From contig CM076263.1 of NCBI GenBank assembly GCA_038380795.1, positions 6,500,709 through 6,564,708 of the forward strand: a stretch of 64,000 nt of DNA, written 5' to 3'. Made by a program: the position numbers and the translations under genes. Every line of letters begins with the position of its first letter. The stretch's first letter is position 1. The stretch comes from Pyrocephalus nanus (taxonomy: Eukaryota; Chordata; Aves; Passeriformes; Tyrannidae). Shown piece by piece: positions 20,363 to 32,360 of the stretch. The notes beneath the pieces are model-generated. The model was not told the DNA's origin, did not search any database, and saw only the letters and a program-made list of their open reading frames with translations.

Positions 20363-22823
20363 AGGTATCTGCCTTCACGGGGTCAGTAAAAAGAGCAAGT
20401 CCCCTCTAGACAGGTGTACTCCTGCCCTCACTACAGGCAGATGGAATTGGCAGTCGTCGCCCATTTGCTGAGTACCGACCCAACACTCTCTGAAGTCAGT
20501 AGTTAGACTCTGACCCAGCCTCACAAAGAAGACAGACACTGTGTAAATCCTTAAACAGTAATGTGAATATCTTTTGACTTTGGAAGAGCAAGGTAGTCCA
20601 TAAGGTAGCTTACACTGCTGCTAACCAGGGTGTAGGTTATTGTGAGGAATAAACAATATGCCAGTGTCCTCAGGTATCCAGCCACAACAAATTTAATTTA
20701 GTAACATTTTCATTAAAGAGAAGGGTTTCAGGTGATCTCCTACAGAGAAGATCTGACAAACAAATAAATCAGGCTGTTTGTTTGTTTGTTTAAATTATTA
20801 TTTCAGTTATAGTTTTACTTAGTTCATCAAGAGCAATGTATGTGGGATTTTTTTGTTTGTTTGAGGTCTTCTTTTGGTGTTTTCATCCCATCTGTGTTTA
20901 TGTCTTTTATGAAATAAATGGAGGAGCTGGAGTGTGCATGTGGTTATGTGTGTGTGTGGAGTCGATTATCTAACCCCTAGTCTATTTGAAATCATCACAG
21001 TGCACTCAAGTCAATGATATTCTGTCAAAGGTGGAGAGGAAGCGTGAGTGCAGTGTGAGCGCGTGAACGTGATGCTGTTTGATTGCCTGAAATCCAACTA
21101 AGTCTCAGTTTCAGAGGCCCGGGGGCAGCAGAGAAAGTATTTGTTTGTTTAATTATTTATATATTTACTCATCTTTACCAACAGTGTTTGCAGATGAGGG
21201 GGGTTGAAAACTGAAGAAGGAATGTTGGGTTCTTGTTTGGAGGGGAATGTGTGTTGTATTAGCCTCAATCTGTTCTCCTGTATAGCGTCTGCTTTGTGCT
21301 GTTGAATGATCATTTGTTACCGACCAGCTCATTGAAAAAGGCCAGAGAGGTGCTGGTAGAATTAGATTTCGCGAGCTTATTCATAAAAGGAGTTGCACAA
21401 TAGGTGTGTCACTCCCCTGTCTTTTCCCCTACACTGATTCAGGGACAGGTCTTCTGGCAGTAGCCTCTTAATTCCAAAAGAAAAGCTGAGGCACCAGCAA
21501 ACCAAGTGACCCTGCTCTGTGTTACCTGACAACAGGCACAGGTCCGATTGCTGGGCAAGCCTCTCATTCCCCTGGCTCAGGTCTCCAACCTTGACCTCTG
21601 CATTTGCTGTTCAAGTGCAGCACCCAGGCTCTCACTGCCTGGGCTTGCATCCAAGACCAGCTCCTCATCCTCTCTTCCCAGCCTTCCTTCTCTGGCTGCA
21701 GGTACAGGTGTGGGTGTATGGACCACAAGCTCAGATCCACCGTCAGGATCATATTCCTTCCCTAAGTGCCACTCCAGGCTCACTGCCCATTCCCCACAAC
21801 GTCCTTCTCAGCCTAGCTCTTCTCATGAGTCATTTATTTTCCATAGCCAACCTCTGCTGCTACAAACCTCTTTCCTTGGCTCTCACTGTTGCTGTTCACA
21901 CCACTCTTCCCTTGGTTGGGCTCTGCCCTCGTGCCATCGCTGGCTGTCACCCCTGTAGAGAGCACTTCACCAGTTCATGTCGCGGGTCACCACTTGGATT
22001 CTCTCAGACCACGTTAGCTGTCTCTCCTCTCCTTTCCCAGCTCTTTTCTGAACAGGTTTTGGGAAATGGAAGCCATACTGTCCAAGTATTTTTGGAAAGC
22101 AAAGCAGCTCTGAGTAGTAGCAGAAAGACCCTCACTCACAAAATATGCACGAACACAGATACACAAACAGATGTATTTCTGTATATAGACAGAAAAGGTG
22201 AGCTTTTTTTTTTTCTTTTGAGATTCAAAGATCAATGGCCTCTTTCAAAGACAAAAGAAAAAAAATGCTATAAGTCTGTAATTTCACCAAGGCAATTGCA
22301 CCTCTTTATGTTTTCACATTTCTTGTTTTATTAAATCAGCAGCTGATTTCTTACACCTGAACAAAAATCCTGCATACATTTTCCTTTGCATTCTTAAAAT
22401 CGTGATCTTATTCTTAACTACTCTGGCAGTCCATTCTGGGACTACAGTTCAGCTTCTTGCAAAAATATTTTTTCCTGCTGTTTTGAAACATAACTACCCC
22501 TCACTTCCAGGATCCTTCTCTAGCAACCCCAAATCAATGCAAGAAGACAAAATAAGCCTTTGATGTGGTGCTGCATCACAGTCTTCTTCATTCAGAGGTA
22601 GGTAGGAAGGGATTAGAAGCCTATTTCTAGCCCAGTCCTCTTACTAACCTTTCGTATCCTGCCAGATCCCATTCCTAGACCTTGTTCTTCCTCAGTTTGC
22701 TATGTGTAAAGAAGAATTTATGTTATCCAGCTTTGCAAAGAGCTTTGTGTGTATTTAAGGCAGAAGTCATGCTGTAGCTTTAGCGGTGATGGTCTAAGGT
22801 TATAAATGAGAAAACATTTGTAA
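20363..22823 (+). other. Intron 1 block with an unusually long stop-free frame
   Basis: Mostly unique non-coding DNA. Between 21519 and 22334 the + strand stays open for 271 codons in one frame, but it has no ATG for the first hundred codons and no recognisable domain, and the DNA is C/T-rich, which lowers stop frequency. No repeat family is recognised. Confidence 0.6.
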
Positions 22824-22959
22824 GGAGAGGTAATATCTTTTATTAGTCCAGCTGATATAACTGAGGAAAAAAAGACAGATTTCCTTGCATGCCTGAAAGC
22901 TTGTCTTTCTTTTTTTTCCCAACTGTATCAGTTGGTCTAATAAAAGACATTACCTCTCT
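22824..22959. repeat. Long imperfect inverted repeat (hairpin / MITE-like element)
   Basis: The left half starts GAGAGGTAATATCTTTTATT (from about 22825). The right half ends with its near reverse complement, AATAAAAGACATTACCTCTC (22939-22958). Matching continues inward for roughly 50 bp on each side, through CAGCTGATA/TATCAGTTG and A-rich/T-rich blocks, to a centre near 22890. The transcript would fold into a long hairpin. It resembles an ancient amniote repeat I have seen (cores AAAGCTTGTCT and TTGGTCTAATAAAAG) but cannot name. Confidence 0.7.
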
Positions 22960-24549
22960 CAGCAAGTCTTGTCTCATTTGAGGTGTAAAGCATGTAGGCT
23001 GATTATTTAGACCTGGTTTTTGTCTATGGTGAGGGATTAGACATTTCCTCACCTAGCTGGCCACGCAGAAATCATCCCAGGTTAGTGTCCTCATCTTTCA
23101 CTTTCTGCGATCAGGATCAGTGGCCATCTCACAGGTTTTGAGAGGTGCAAAGAAACTCTGACAGCCCCTGTTTTCTGATCCTGAAGATGTCCTTTTTTTT
23201 TTTTTTTTTCTGTTCTGCTCCATTCCAAAGCACCACATGCCCTCTCCTCACCCCTATGACTGTGATTTATTTATAAAATTGCTGCGTGTATGTGTGTGTG
23301 CATATGTGTGTGGGCAACCACACAAACAACCCCAAGCTGCCGAGCAAGCTGATGAGCACTTTCTAATGTATTTAGCAAGTAATAATGCAAACCACAAGCG
23401 AAAAGTACAGCAAGGAGAACGGGTAAAATTAAGCCAGGGAAGACTTTGGAAAGAAGGGACTTTTTTCCACAGCTATGGATAAATTGCAGCCCCCTCCATG
23501 GCTGGGAGAAGCATTTTGGGCTTTTTTTGTTCGATTCATTTTCATTGTTGAAAATACTGGGCAACTGAAAAGAATCCAGAAGCAGGTAGAGGGTTTTCAG
23601 ATACAGAAAAATCTGACTCATATGCATAAGGCAGCAGTAGTCAGAGGACAGCTATTACTTATGCTTGGCTTTACTACCAGGGAAAGCATCGGATCATCTA
23701 TTCAGATCAGGATAGTCAGCTATGCCAAAGGTTTAATCAAATATTAAACATGGTCAGTAAACTTAAACCAACGTTAGACATGCAGGAGTTCTGCTCCTTT
23801 TCAAGCAAGCACTCCAAGAGGGGAAAGTTTTCTCTTGTCTCTCTCTGATTGAGATCTTTTGCGGCTGGAAAGATTCTTTTTTCATACAGGGACCCACACT
23901 GGCGTACGTCTAGGTAAATAGATGCGTATGTGGGTATTCTCATGTGTGTTTCTTGCCCTGTCAAGTAGAGACTGAGTTGTTTTTTTTCCCACAAGTTTTT
24001 ATCTTTCTCGCTCAGATCATTTCCCGTATGCTGCTAGTTGTTCACCCCATACATTTTTCTGTCCATCTGTCCCTCTCCAAATACAGTGTTTTCTCTCTTA
24101 CACTCCCTCTCATCATCTGTTCAGCAGAATTAGAAAGGTACATGCATGTAGATGTTTGTATGTGTGTATTTGCAAACCCGTGCAGGTAAAAGCGCATGTC
24201 TGGCTGCTTACTGATAAATAATACACTTACAAAGCCACATCTGCCTCCTTCTATGTACATTTGGGCTGTATTTACACCCTCTAGCCCTTATTTATTCTGA
24301 CTGAGGACAGTCAGAGGTAGAACATTTTGCAGGGAGCTATGGTTTACGATGTTACCTCTCCCTTCTATTATTCATTCTCTCTGATTTTTATCTAATCTCT
24401 CTTTGATTGTCCTGCTGCAGCTTAAGAGACAAAGTGAATTTTTATTACATCATCAATATAATCTCCAGCTAATCAGCATCTGTGTGCATTACCATGCCCC
24501 CTTTGGCTTTTCATCTGTGTCCATAAATAATAAGAATAAGGGCCGGTTT

Positions 24550-24587
24550 TTGTGTGCGTGCGTGTGTTTGTGCGTGTGTGTGTGTTG
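24550..24587 (+). repeat. TG/CG-interrupted TG microsatellite
   Basis: A TGTGTGCGTGCGTGTG-type run in intron 1 flanked by apparently unique DNA. It is UG-rich in the pre-mRNA. Confidence 0.8.
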
Positions 24588-25600
24588 GTATCAGGAGGAG
24601 AGTCGCAGCTGCACTTTTTCATTTCAGCCAGCTTGTTTTAGCAACATTGGACCCAGATTTGTGCAGATTGTCTTGACTATTGCCCAGATTAATTTCCTGG
24701 TGCCTAATGCTGAAATCATGGAAACAATTAAAGCGGACGAGTCCATACAAATCTTGCAGCAACTGAACTTTGCTGTTAACTTGTACACACATTTCCATGG
24801 CATTACATGCCCGGTGCCAGTGGAGTGTGAAGTAGGTAATGTATACCCCTACATGGATGTTCAGCCTCTAAATTTTTAGTGTGTGTTTGATCCTCTTTCT
24901 TGGGTAGAAGGATAGTACATTGCATGTCTTTGAACGGGAAGCTTGGAGACCAGATTTTTGGCTTTTGATTGCTGATATTTTTCCACAGCTTGCTGTGTAG
25001 CACTTAGCCTGCCACTCAGGTCCACAAATTTTGCAGAGTTGAGCTTCTATACATTTTTTTCTCCTCCCTTTCCAGCTCTGGAAGAACAATGAGAATAATA
25101 CCTCCCCATAAAGTAAGACTTGTGCCGTACTTTGAAATTCTCATCCTCTGTACAGATGCATTGTGAATTTTAAACAGAATCACTCCGCTTTCTCTTTAAA
25201 ATACCCTGATTTGGCAGAGCAAGGCAATGGCAGTGCCTCTCTGTTAAGCGGGCAGATTTCAGATTGGCTTCCCAGTGGCTTAGGGTGATACTCACATCCG
25301 ATACACAAACTAGAATGCTTGTGTCCCACTCTGCAGCGCCAGGATTAGTCCTTTACAAGTTGTCCAAGGCTGATCACAAACACCGTGCCAGAGCTCAATT
25401 AGATCCAACAAAGTCTTCAATAAAAAAAGGCACGTTCACTTTACGGACAAATTTCAGACCTATACACTAAAGAGCAGCTAACCCTTTGGGAAGGATCCTG
25501 GCCCTCTTCCAGATGAAATGTAGTTATGGTATAGAGCCGTCCATCCAGCAAAGTGTGCGCTTAATTCATATTGTGGAAAGCCTCCCAGAACGCAATAGGT

Positions 25601-25641
25601 TCTTAAAGTTGAGCAGGTGCTTAAATGCTTTGCTGGATCTG
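25601..25641. repeat. Half of a palindromic sauropsid repeat
   Basis: CTTAAAGTTGAGCAGGTGC followed by TTAAATGCTTTGCTGGATC matches, with small changes, the second half of a common palindromic repeat whose core is CTTAAAGTTAAGCA(T/C)GTGC and GCTTTGCTG(G/A)ATC. The first half is not recognisable here. Recalled pattern, not a database result. Confidence 0.4.
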
Positions 25642-26278
25642 TGGAAATCTGCAGTTCAGATGAAATAATTAAGCGTAGGGGTGTTACAGAATCCAAGTGA
25701 AAAGCATAATTCTGTGACTCAGAAATAACACTCCTTCATAGCTATGACAGAACACTGAAATAATGAAAGAAACACTCTGTACCTTGAACACCTTGCAGTG
25801 TGGATCAGACGGAGACCCCTCCTATATTTCAAAGTATTTCCTTTCTGAATTCTTTTTTCATGGACAGATTCTGATTAGATTTGGCTTGGGAACGGGATTT
25901 GCTCTGAGCAAACAGAAACATAGAATATTTTCAGTTCTCATCTTCTGTTTTCTTTTTTTATACCAAACCCTTTTCTCTGGCCCCTCCAGCTCCTCTCCCT
26001 GTTTTGACAAACCAGCTCATTTATCAGATGGGAAAAGAGGATGGGGGGAGCAGAAATATTTTTGGTTGCTTCTGTTTTGCATGATATAATCCCCCTCTCC
26101 GCTTAGCACCTCCGTAAATAGGAGCTCCAATCTGAAATTGGTCACAGTTTATCAAACTCAGGATGAGACCAGATTGGGTCCTGAGTCTCTATCAACCATG
26201 TAATAAAGAGACTAGAGTTTTACACTTCAGGCAGATAAAGCTGACACTTCCCATAACATCTTCTGATTTTCCTTGATC

Positions 26279-26322
26279 CTTTTTTTTTTCCTTTTTTCTT
26301 TTTTCTTTTTTTTTTTTTTTTT
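26279..26322 (+). repeat. T-rich simple repeat
   Basis: T-rich tract with isolated C interruptions, no adjoining acceptor AG with coding sequence. Confidence 0.7.
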
Positions 26323-26489
26323 CATTTTTGATGTTTATTTGCATGTGTACTACTAGGTCTCTCTTTGTTGTTTCACTGTTTATTTATGCCACCTTGCCCC
26401 TTACACTTTTTTTTTGTCCAGATTCCCCAAACCCAGTGGCTAAATCCCCTGGGCAGGTATGAAACCAACATAATTCCTGGATAAAAATC

Positions 26490-26805
26490 TACCTTGAAGG
26501 ATGAAGAGCGTCCCCCGTTTGTAACTGGAAGCCATGAAAAAGAACACATCACTTATCTGAATTTGCTGTTCATCCAAGCACTGTTTATGGAGATTTACAG
26601 TACCTTGCCTGTGCAAAGAGCTCTATTGCATGGTGTCTGCTGGAGGATTTTAGGTGGCGGTATTAGCTGCGGTATTAAAAATGCATCGGAAGGCACGGGG
26701 TGGGAGATTAGTTGGATAGAAAGACCCATGAATGAAGGGTTAATTGCATTCAAAGAGGCCATCGTATGGAGCAGAAGAGGCAATAGGTTTCTTTTCTTCA
26801 AAATT
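26490..26805 (+). promoter_or_regulatory. Candidate conserved noncoding element
   Basis: About 300 bp with no simple repeats and several retained CpGs (GAGCGTCCCCCGTTTG, GGCGGTATTAGCTGCGG, GCATCGGAAGGCACGG) in otherwise CpG-poor intron. It includes a homeodomain-type TTAATTGC and reads open on both strands. The texture suggests selective constraint; no alignment was possible. Confidence 0.35.
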
Positions 26806-29800
26806 TACTAAATAGCTGGAAACATGGTTTAATGAATTTTAATGGGATCTTTCTGAATCCTATGCATATTGCATCTGCTGACTGTAGGAAGTCAAAGTAT
26901 TGTTGAAAGGGAGAGTATTGCCCTACTTTAGGTTTCACAGTTCTGTATTTAAAAAAAATATTCTGCAACAAGCACTTTACTCAATATATATTTTTCTCCT
27001 TATTTAATTCCCGTTCTCCCCCCCCCCCCCTTCACTGCAAGTGAGAAAGACTTTCGGGATCTGTGAGCCCTCAATACCATAGATTATTCTACTGTTATGT
27101 AACACGTGCTTTACATTTATTGAGCCATCTTGTGCTGTCAAGATAAAGGAGGCCTTACTATTTTCCCTTGCTTAGGAACATCGATGAAAACATGGTGATG
27201 AATTCTCCTCTCGGTTATATCCATGTAAATCTAGAGGAACTGACTCCCACGAATTTCTTCCAGGATTACTGTGATATGATGAGATTGAGATTTGGCCCAG
27301 TCTGGTCGAAAAGGAAAGGAGAGAAGGAGTTGGAATTTTCTTTCTCCCTTTGGAGCTTGTATGGGTTGGGACGGGATCCGATGCTGCACAACTCATTTCC
27401 ACAGAAGCTCCAGCAGAGGCAGCAGAAAAGCCAATCTATTTGACTTCGATGCAACACAAACCAGATCTTCATTCACACTTTAGAAAGAGCAGGTGTAAAT
27501 GCAGCATGGCAGAAATCTTGACTGCAACATCTTCATAATGCTGATTTGCAGTGAGCAAGCATCACCTTCTGCCTTGAAATGAAAGGGAAACTGAGGCAGG
27601 GCATGCAGTGAATTTGTCTCAGAGCAACTATGTCTGGATCCAGCACGTATTTTTATGTCTGTCTTCACTACACTGAGGTTTCCTATTGCCTTGGTAACTT
27701 GAATTTTCTCTGTCGCTCTTTCTCAAAATGCCAGGCACCCTCTCAGACAGCTGATAGGATAAGGCTGCCCTACTTTTCATTAACCTGGGGCCCAGTTCTC
27801 CTTTGGGGTGCAAAGAGAATTGCTGAGACCCTCAGAAAAGAAGCTTTGAGGTTCCCTCGAAGCCAGCAGGAACTGACAGGGCTTGACATTTAGCAGGATT
27901 GTGTTTAGGTCTGTGGAAGGAGAAAACTGCACCACTTTAACTGCAGCAGCATGATGGGGATGACAAAACTTCTCTGTTAGAGACATTGCAATACCTGTAT
28001 AGAAATGGTTACACTGACATATAAATACACACACATACACACACACAAATAACAGAAGGAAAGTAAAAGCATGCTGGCATTAGGCATTTTAAATCAATAT
28101 GGCTGTGCCCACCCTCCAGGGTCTACTGGGATAATATTTTCTGCTACAAGGTGGTGTTCCACTGGCTCTGCGGATCCAGAGGGTGTCCCAGCACAGGAGC
28201 CAGACCTTCCTAAAAGCAGACATAACCTTAGATCTGGATTTGCAGTGAGAATTTCCAGACTGAGAACAGCAGGAGGACTTTGCACCCAGGCTTTTGTAAA
28301 GAAGAAAGACAGGTATTTAAATGCACTTCTGCAGGACTTGAGACTGGCACAACTTCCTAGAATAGAGTTGGTGTTGCTTTTCTCCTTGTCTCCCATCCCT
28401 CCTTCATATATTTCAGATCTTTCTCTACTTGCAAGTAGGCAGCGCTTGCTTTAATGGCATAGATAAGTTAGCCATGAGATTTGGAGCGCCAGCCCTAAAC
28501 CACCTATCCTCCCTTTGATCTGGAATCAAAACAAAAGACGCCGGCATCAAAACGATCCTTTGCCAGGTAATGGTTACTTTGTGCGCTTGCCTTAATTCAG
28601 CTGCAAGGAGCTCTCATCTCTTTGTGTCGTGCCCAGATCTGCGCTCGTCTTAATACTTTATCAATGTGCCAGCAAGCTGCTTCTAACTCGGATACAGCTG
28701 TGCAGAAGCTGTCAGCATTTTTAAGTAAAGCATTAAACAATACTTCAGGTGACAGCAAATTGTTATTTCCTTGCCCCTCCTCCAATTCTTCCCCCTTCCC
28801 CTCCCTTGCCAAGCCCAGATGATGAACGCCCTTATTTTTATATTATCTTCGTGCTCAAATTATACAACTCAAATGCATTGTTGTTTTTTTGTTGTTTTTT
28901 TTTTTTTTTTCCCTACTGGGACCCGTTTTCTCTCTAAGGGGTGGAGAAAGTGAGGCACAGAAATCCTTTTGAGAACCTGCAGACTAAATGAACCTCAGGA
29001 GCAAGTGGCCTGTCTTCGTGGCTCATTCCTCCTCTGTTCCAGGCGAGCTGCTGGGGTGAGCCCAGAAAAGCCATCTACCTCACCCAGGCCCTGCCACAGA
29101 CAGAGAATGTTATTCACAGCCCTATCTAGACTTTTAACATGCAGTGTTGTTGAGATTTGGGAGTTAGGAGACATAGCATTTTTTTTTTCCTAGCTCAGCT
29201 GTTGGTTTACTCTGTAGACGCTGAGCAAGTAATTTTTAGAGAAAAATTAAAACTGGCTGTCACTTTTTTTAGTGCCTACTTGTTTTGTATGCTTGTTGTG
29301 TACGTGCCTTGGGGAAGGGGGGTCCCTACTGCAATTGGTGTTTCGAGCTGGACACTGTAAATTTGAGATTGCTTTAAAAACCTCAGGATACTTAACTTGT
29401 TGGCATTGTCTTTCTGATCTTTGCTTTACAAAACTGGATAAATAAAACTTCCACATGAAGAACTTTGAGATTTTCCAAAAACTTAGCATTTGACAGTCAC
29501 TTGAAGCATCAGGGATCAGGCCTTGTTGGAATAGCACATACTGTGTAAACAGATATTTCCTAACAGGCAGTGCTTTGCCAGATACTTGCTAAAAGGAATT
29601 TAGCTAGTTTTGGTGGATAATAATCAAGCCACCCCACTTTTTTTTTTCTTTTTTTCCCTCAAAAAAATTTTTTTTTCTTTTTCCTCTTCCCCAGATGGGT
29701 TAGTTCTGAGGCACCTGGCAACACAGCTTACTCCTTTTATGTTACCTTCGGACCAACCCCCTCCTGATAAATCAGCTCGGGTTTGATACAGGCAGGACCA

Positions 29801-32029
29801 AGGTCAGGCTCGCTTGACTCTAGCTGTCTCTTCCACACACCAGATACAATGCTGCCACGTTGTGGCTCCTTCCTATCTGTTCTGCCGCACACACTCGCCC
29901 AGCGCTCGCGTCCTGCAAGAGAGCATCCTGACTTTTTCCCCAGGGAGGGCTGTTGACTCTCCAGCTCTCCACTGCCTGCTCGGGGATGCCATCCAACCCT
30001 TCCTGCTGCCACAACAGGCAGAGACAGAAAAAAGACCCTCCTGCCAGGGGTCATCAATTACAAGCCCCTTGAGCACCCCCATACTTTGTCTCCTGTCGTG
30101 GCAAGTGCTTTCAACAAAGACTTTCTGAGTTGGAAGAGAGGGTGCAGGAATGCCAAGCTTCATTTCTCAGATAGACACTACCTGTTTTATGCTTTGCCCC
30201 ACTCTCCAGATTCTTATAGAGGTGGCCGATGCTTTTGGTGCAAGGAAAATATACTCAGGCCATTCTTTTCCTAAACATTCCTTTTCTTTATTATCTGTCA
30301 AGTTCTTGATCCTCTTTATTTTTTCTACCATTGTTTTTTTTTTCTTATTTCCTTCCTTTCTTTGAGTAAAAGAAAAACACATACACACAAAAACACAGCA
30401 GGGCAGGAAATTAAACCTTTGCACAAAGATGTTTTGGTAAGATGCTGGCTTTTCACTCATTTATTTGAACTGATTGTTTTTTTATAGGGAAGAAGGGAAG
30501 GAGTGAGAGCAAGAGATGTCACAGAGAGGGCACCTGAGTAGGGGAAAGAAAGTCCTTTAATTTATTCAGAGATCCCAGTTCCTGGTTGCTGGGTTTTTTT
30601 TTTCTACACACATGAGAAAACCAAAAAAGCTTTAAACCCACCAGTAACATTCACATGAATGAAACACCAGGTGGAACTGCTCCCATTTTCCTGAAACGAT
30701 AAGGATAATGGCTTCCTCCTGGCGAGATTCTCCCCACATCATCCTGGTTAAACAAGTCTTAGCTGTATTGCAACATTATTAGGCATTCCAAGGTTCCCTT
30801 TAATTCCATATCCTAATCAACTACTTTATACCAAAAGGTTGCTTCAAAATAAGGCCACAGCAGTCCCTTCAAATCCCTCTTGCTCTTTTAGGGGGATATA
30901 AACCATTACAGCCAGGAAGCACTGGATGTCTCTGGTTACCTGTTCATCGTCAGTGCTTCACAGAAGGCATGGTTTGCCTCCATGCAGTGAATCCTCTGAG
31001 AGCATCTGCCCCCTTAAGATATTGAAATCCAAAGAGCAGGAGGGCAGTGCCACAAGTTTAGGAATTTATATTAAAAAAAAAAAAAAAGGAATTATATACA
31101 GGATAGTTGCTATTTCAGAGGAAAATATGCCCCAGAGAGGAAGATTACAGTGCTCATCGGTGGAAGTGTCTTACTCGTCCTGGAAACAGGCTTAGATTTT
31201 AAGGCTGGCTTTTCATGTTAAAGTGCAATAAGAAGCAGCTACTAAAAAAGGATACACCTTCAGTCCTCACGCTGTGCAAACAATGCCATACACCTGATGA
31301 TGTATGTGCTTTAAACAGTTTCTTATTCACAGAGACTCCACAACCATGAAAACACCATGTTCTCTGTGGTTGATTGCTTCCGTTGTTCCTACTGGCGAGA
31401 AGGACCACACATTGCCTGCTCTTGCTGGGGGAGAGGGACAGCCTTAGTGTGCAGAGTGCTGTTACCAGTACAGCAAACCTAGCGAGGAGCGGGAGAAGGT
31501 GGCCTAAACAAGGAGTTTAGAAGCCAGAGGAGTGGAACTGTGACTCCCATCCCTGTTTAAAGTCGAGATACTTGTAAACCTTGATTGAAACAAGGGAATA
31601 TAGGTCTATTCTGAGCCAGCATTTACTGGGATGTTTTGCTATTTCACTAAGTGGTTATTTACATATCTTTTGTCTGGAGCAAAGTTCTGTGACTCAGTTT
31701 CCTGGGCTGCAAAGTTAGCAATAAGCCCATGTCTGGAAAGACAGGATGCAAAGCCTAGTTCACACTTGTAAAATAATTGTGATGTTTTGAGGAAGGGTCA
31801 CTAAAAGGGCTGAATAATTGTAAAGGCCACACGACACCAATGCACAGTAAAAGACACGGTGTTTGTTGATGATTATTAAAGCATAAGAGAACATTAACAA
31901 ATAGACTGTAATATTAAGGTTTTTAGGGGTTTTTTTATTATTATTATTGCAGTTTAGCTCTCAGTATTTTCGGGGGTTTTTTTCCAGTTGTGATCACATT
32001 TGTACTATATTTTTTCAGCAACAGCTGAG
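26806..32029 (+). other. Intron 1 block: no gene recognised
   Basis: Contains a C run near 27018-27030, an AC repeat (28026-28047), T runs (28893-28910, 29637-29690), a MIR-like fragment (27585-27630) and a reverse-oriented MIR-like fragment near 31685-31735. The open frames are short and overlapping. Confidence 0.6.
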
Positions 32030-32110
32030 ATCAGAAGTGCAGTGTGCTAGACGCTGTAGAGGCACATACAGACCTGCCATGTTCCAAATGGACACAAGCA
32101 AACACACATC
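32030..32110 (+). repeat. MIR-like amniote SINE fragment
   Basis: GTGCAGTGTGCTAGACGCTG followed by TAGAGGCACATACAGACCTG resembles the body of an amniote MIR-family SINE (consensus-like ...TTGTGCTAGGCGCTGTACA). The copy is old and diverged. A second MIR-like piece lies at 32270-32360 with a palindromic element between them. Confidence 0.5.
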
Positions 32111-32189
32111 CAGCAGAAGGAAAGAAGTACCAGATCATGATCAAATAGGTTTGGTTCCTAACCCTAGGCTGCACTGAGATTAAGACTCA

Positions 32190-32267
32190 GATCCTTAAAG
32201 GCACTTTGAGCCCAACTCCCATTGAAATCAATGGGTGTTAGATACCTAAATAGCTTTATGGATCCAA
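32190..32267. repeat. Palindromic (MITE-like) element
   Basis: The centre pair AACTCCCATTGA (32214-32225) and TCAATGGGTGTT (32228-32239) is inverted at 11 of 12 positions. The outer pair GATCCTTAAAGG and GCTTTATGGATC is also partly inverted. The whole forms an imperfect palindrome of about 78 bp of the sauropsid type with a CCCATTGAAATCAATGGG centre. Confidence 0.6.
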
Positions 32268-32269
32268 GC

Positions 32270-32360
32270 ATAAATAACTTATCCAAGGGCAGAGCAGCAA
32301 TCTACAGATGGGTTGGGAATTAAACAGAGATTATACAAGTCCCAGTCTGATTTCTTAATC
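32270..32360 (+). repeat. MIR-like amniote SINE fragment (3' part)
   Basis: AACTTATCCAAGGGCAGAGC, then TTGGGAATTAAAC and AGTCCCAGTCTGATTTCTTA, follow the order of the MIR-like tRNA-derived segment (CTTGCCCAAGGTCA, GGGATTGAACCC, GTCCCAGTCT). The order is recalled from the family; divergence is high. Confidence 0.5.

Larger units (their letters stand above)
22960..26489 (+). other. Intron 1 block: unique DNA and microsatellites
   Basis: Contains a T run (23190-23209), TG repeats (23288-23313 and 24550-24587), a T-rich tract (26279-26322) and a possible palindromic-repeat half (25601-25641). The stretch 24410-24850 looks non-repetitive and possibly conserved. No exon or RNA gene is recognised. 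Confidence 0.6.
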
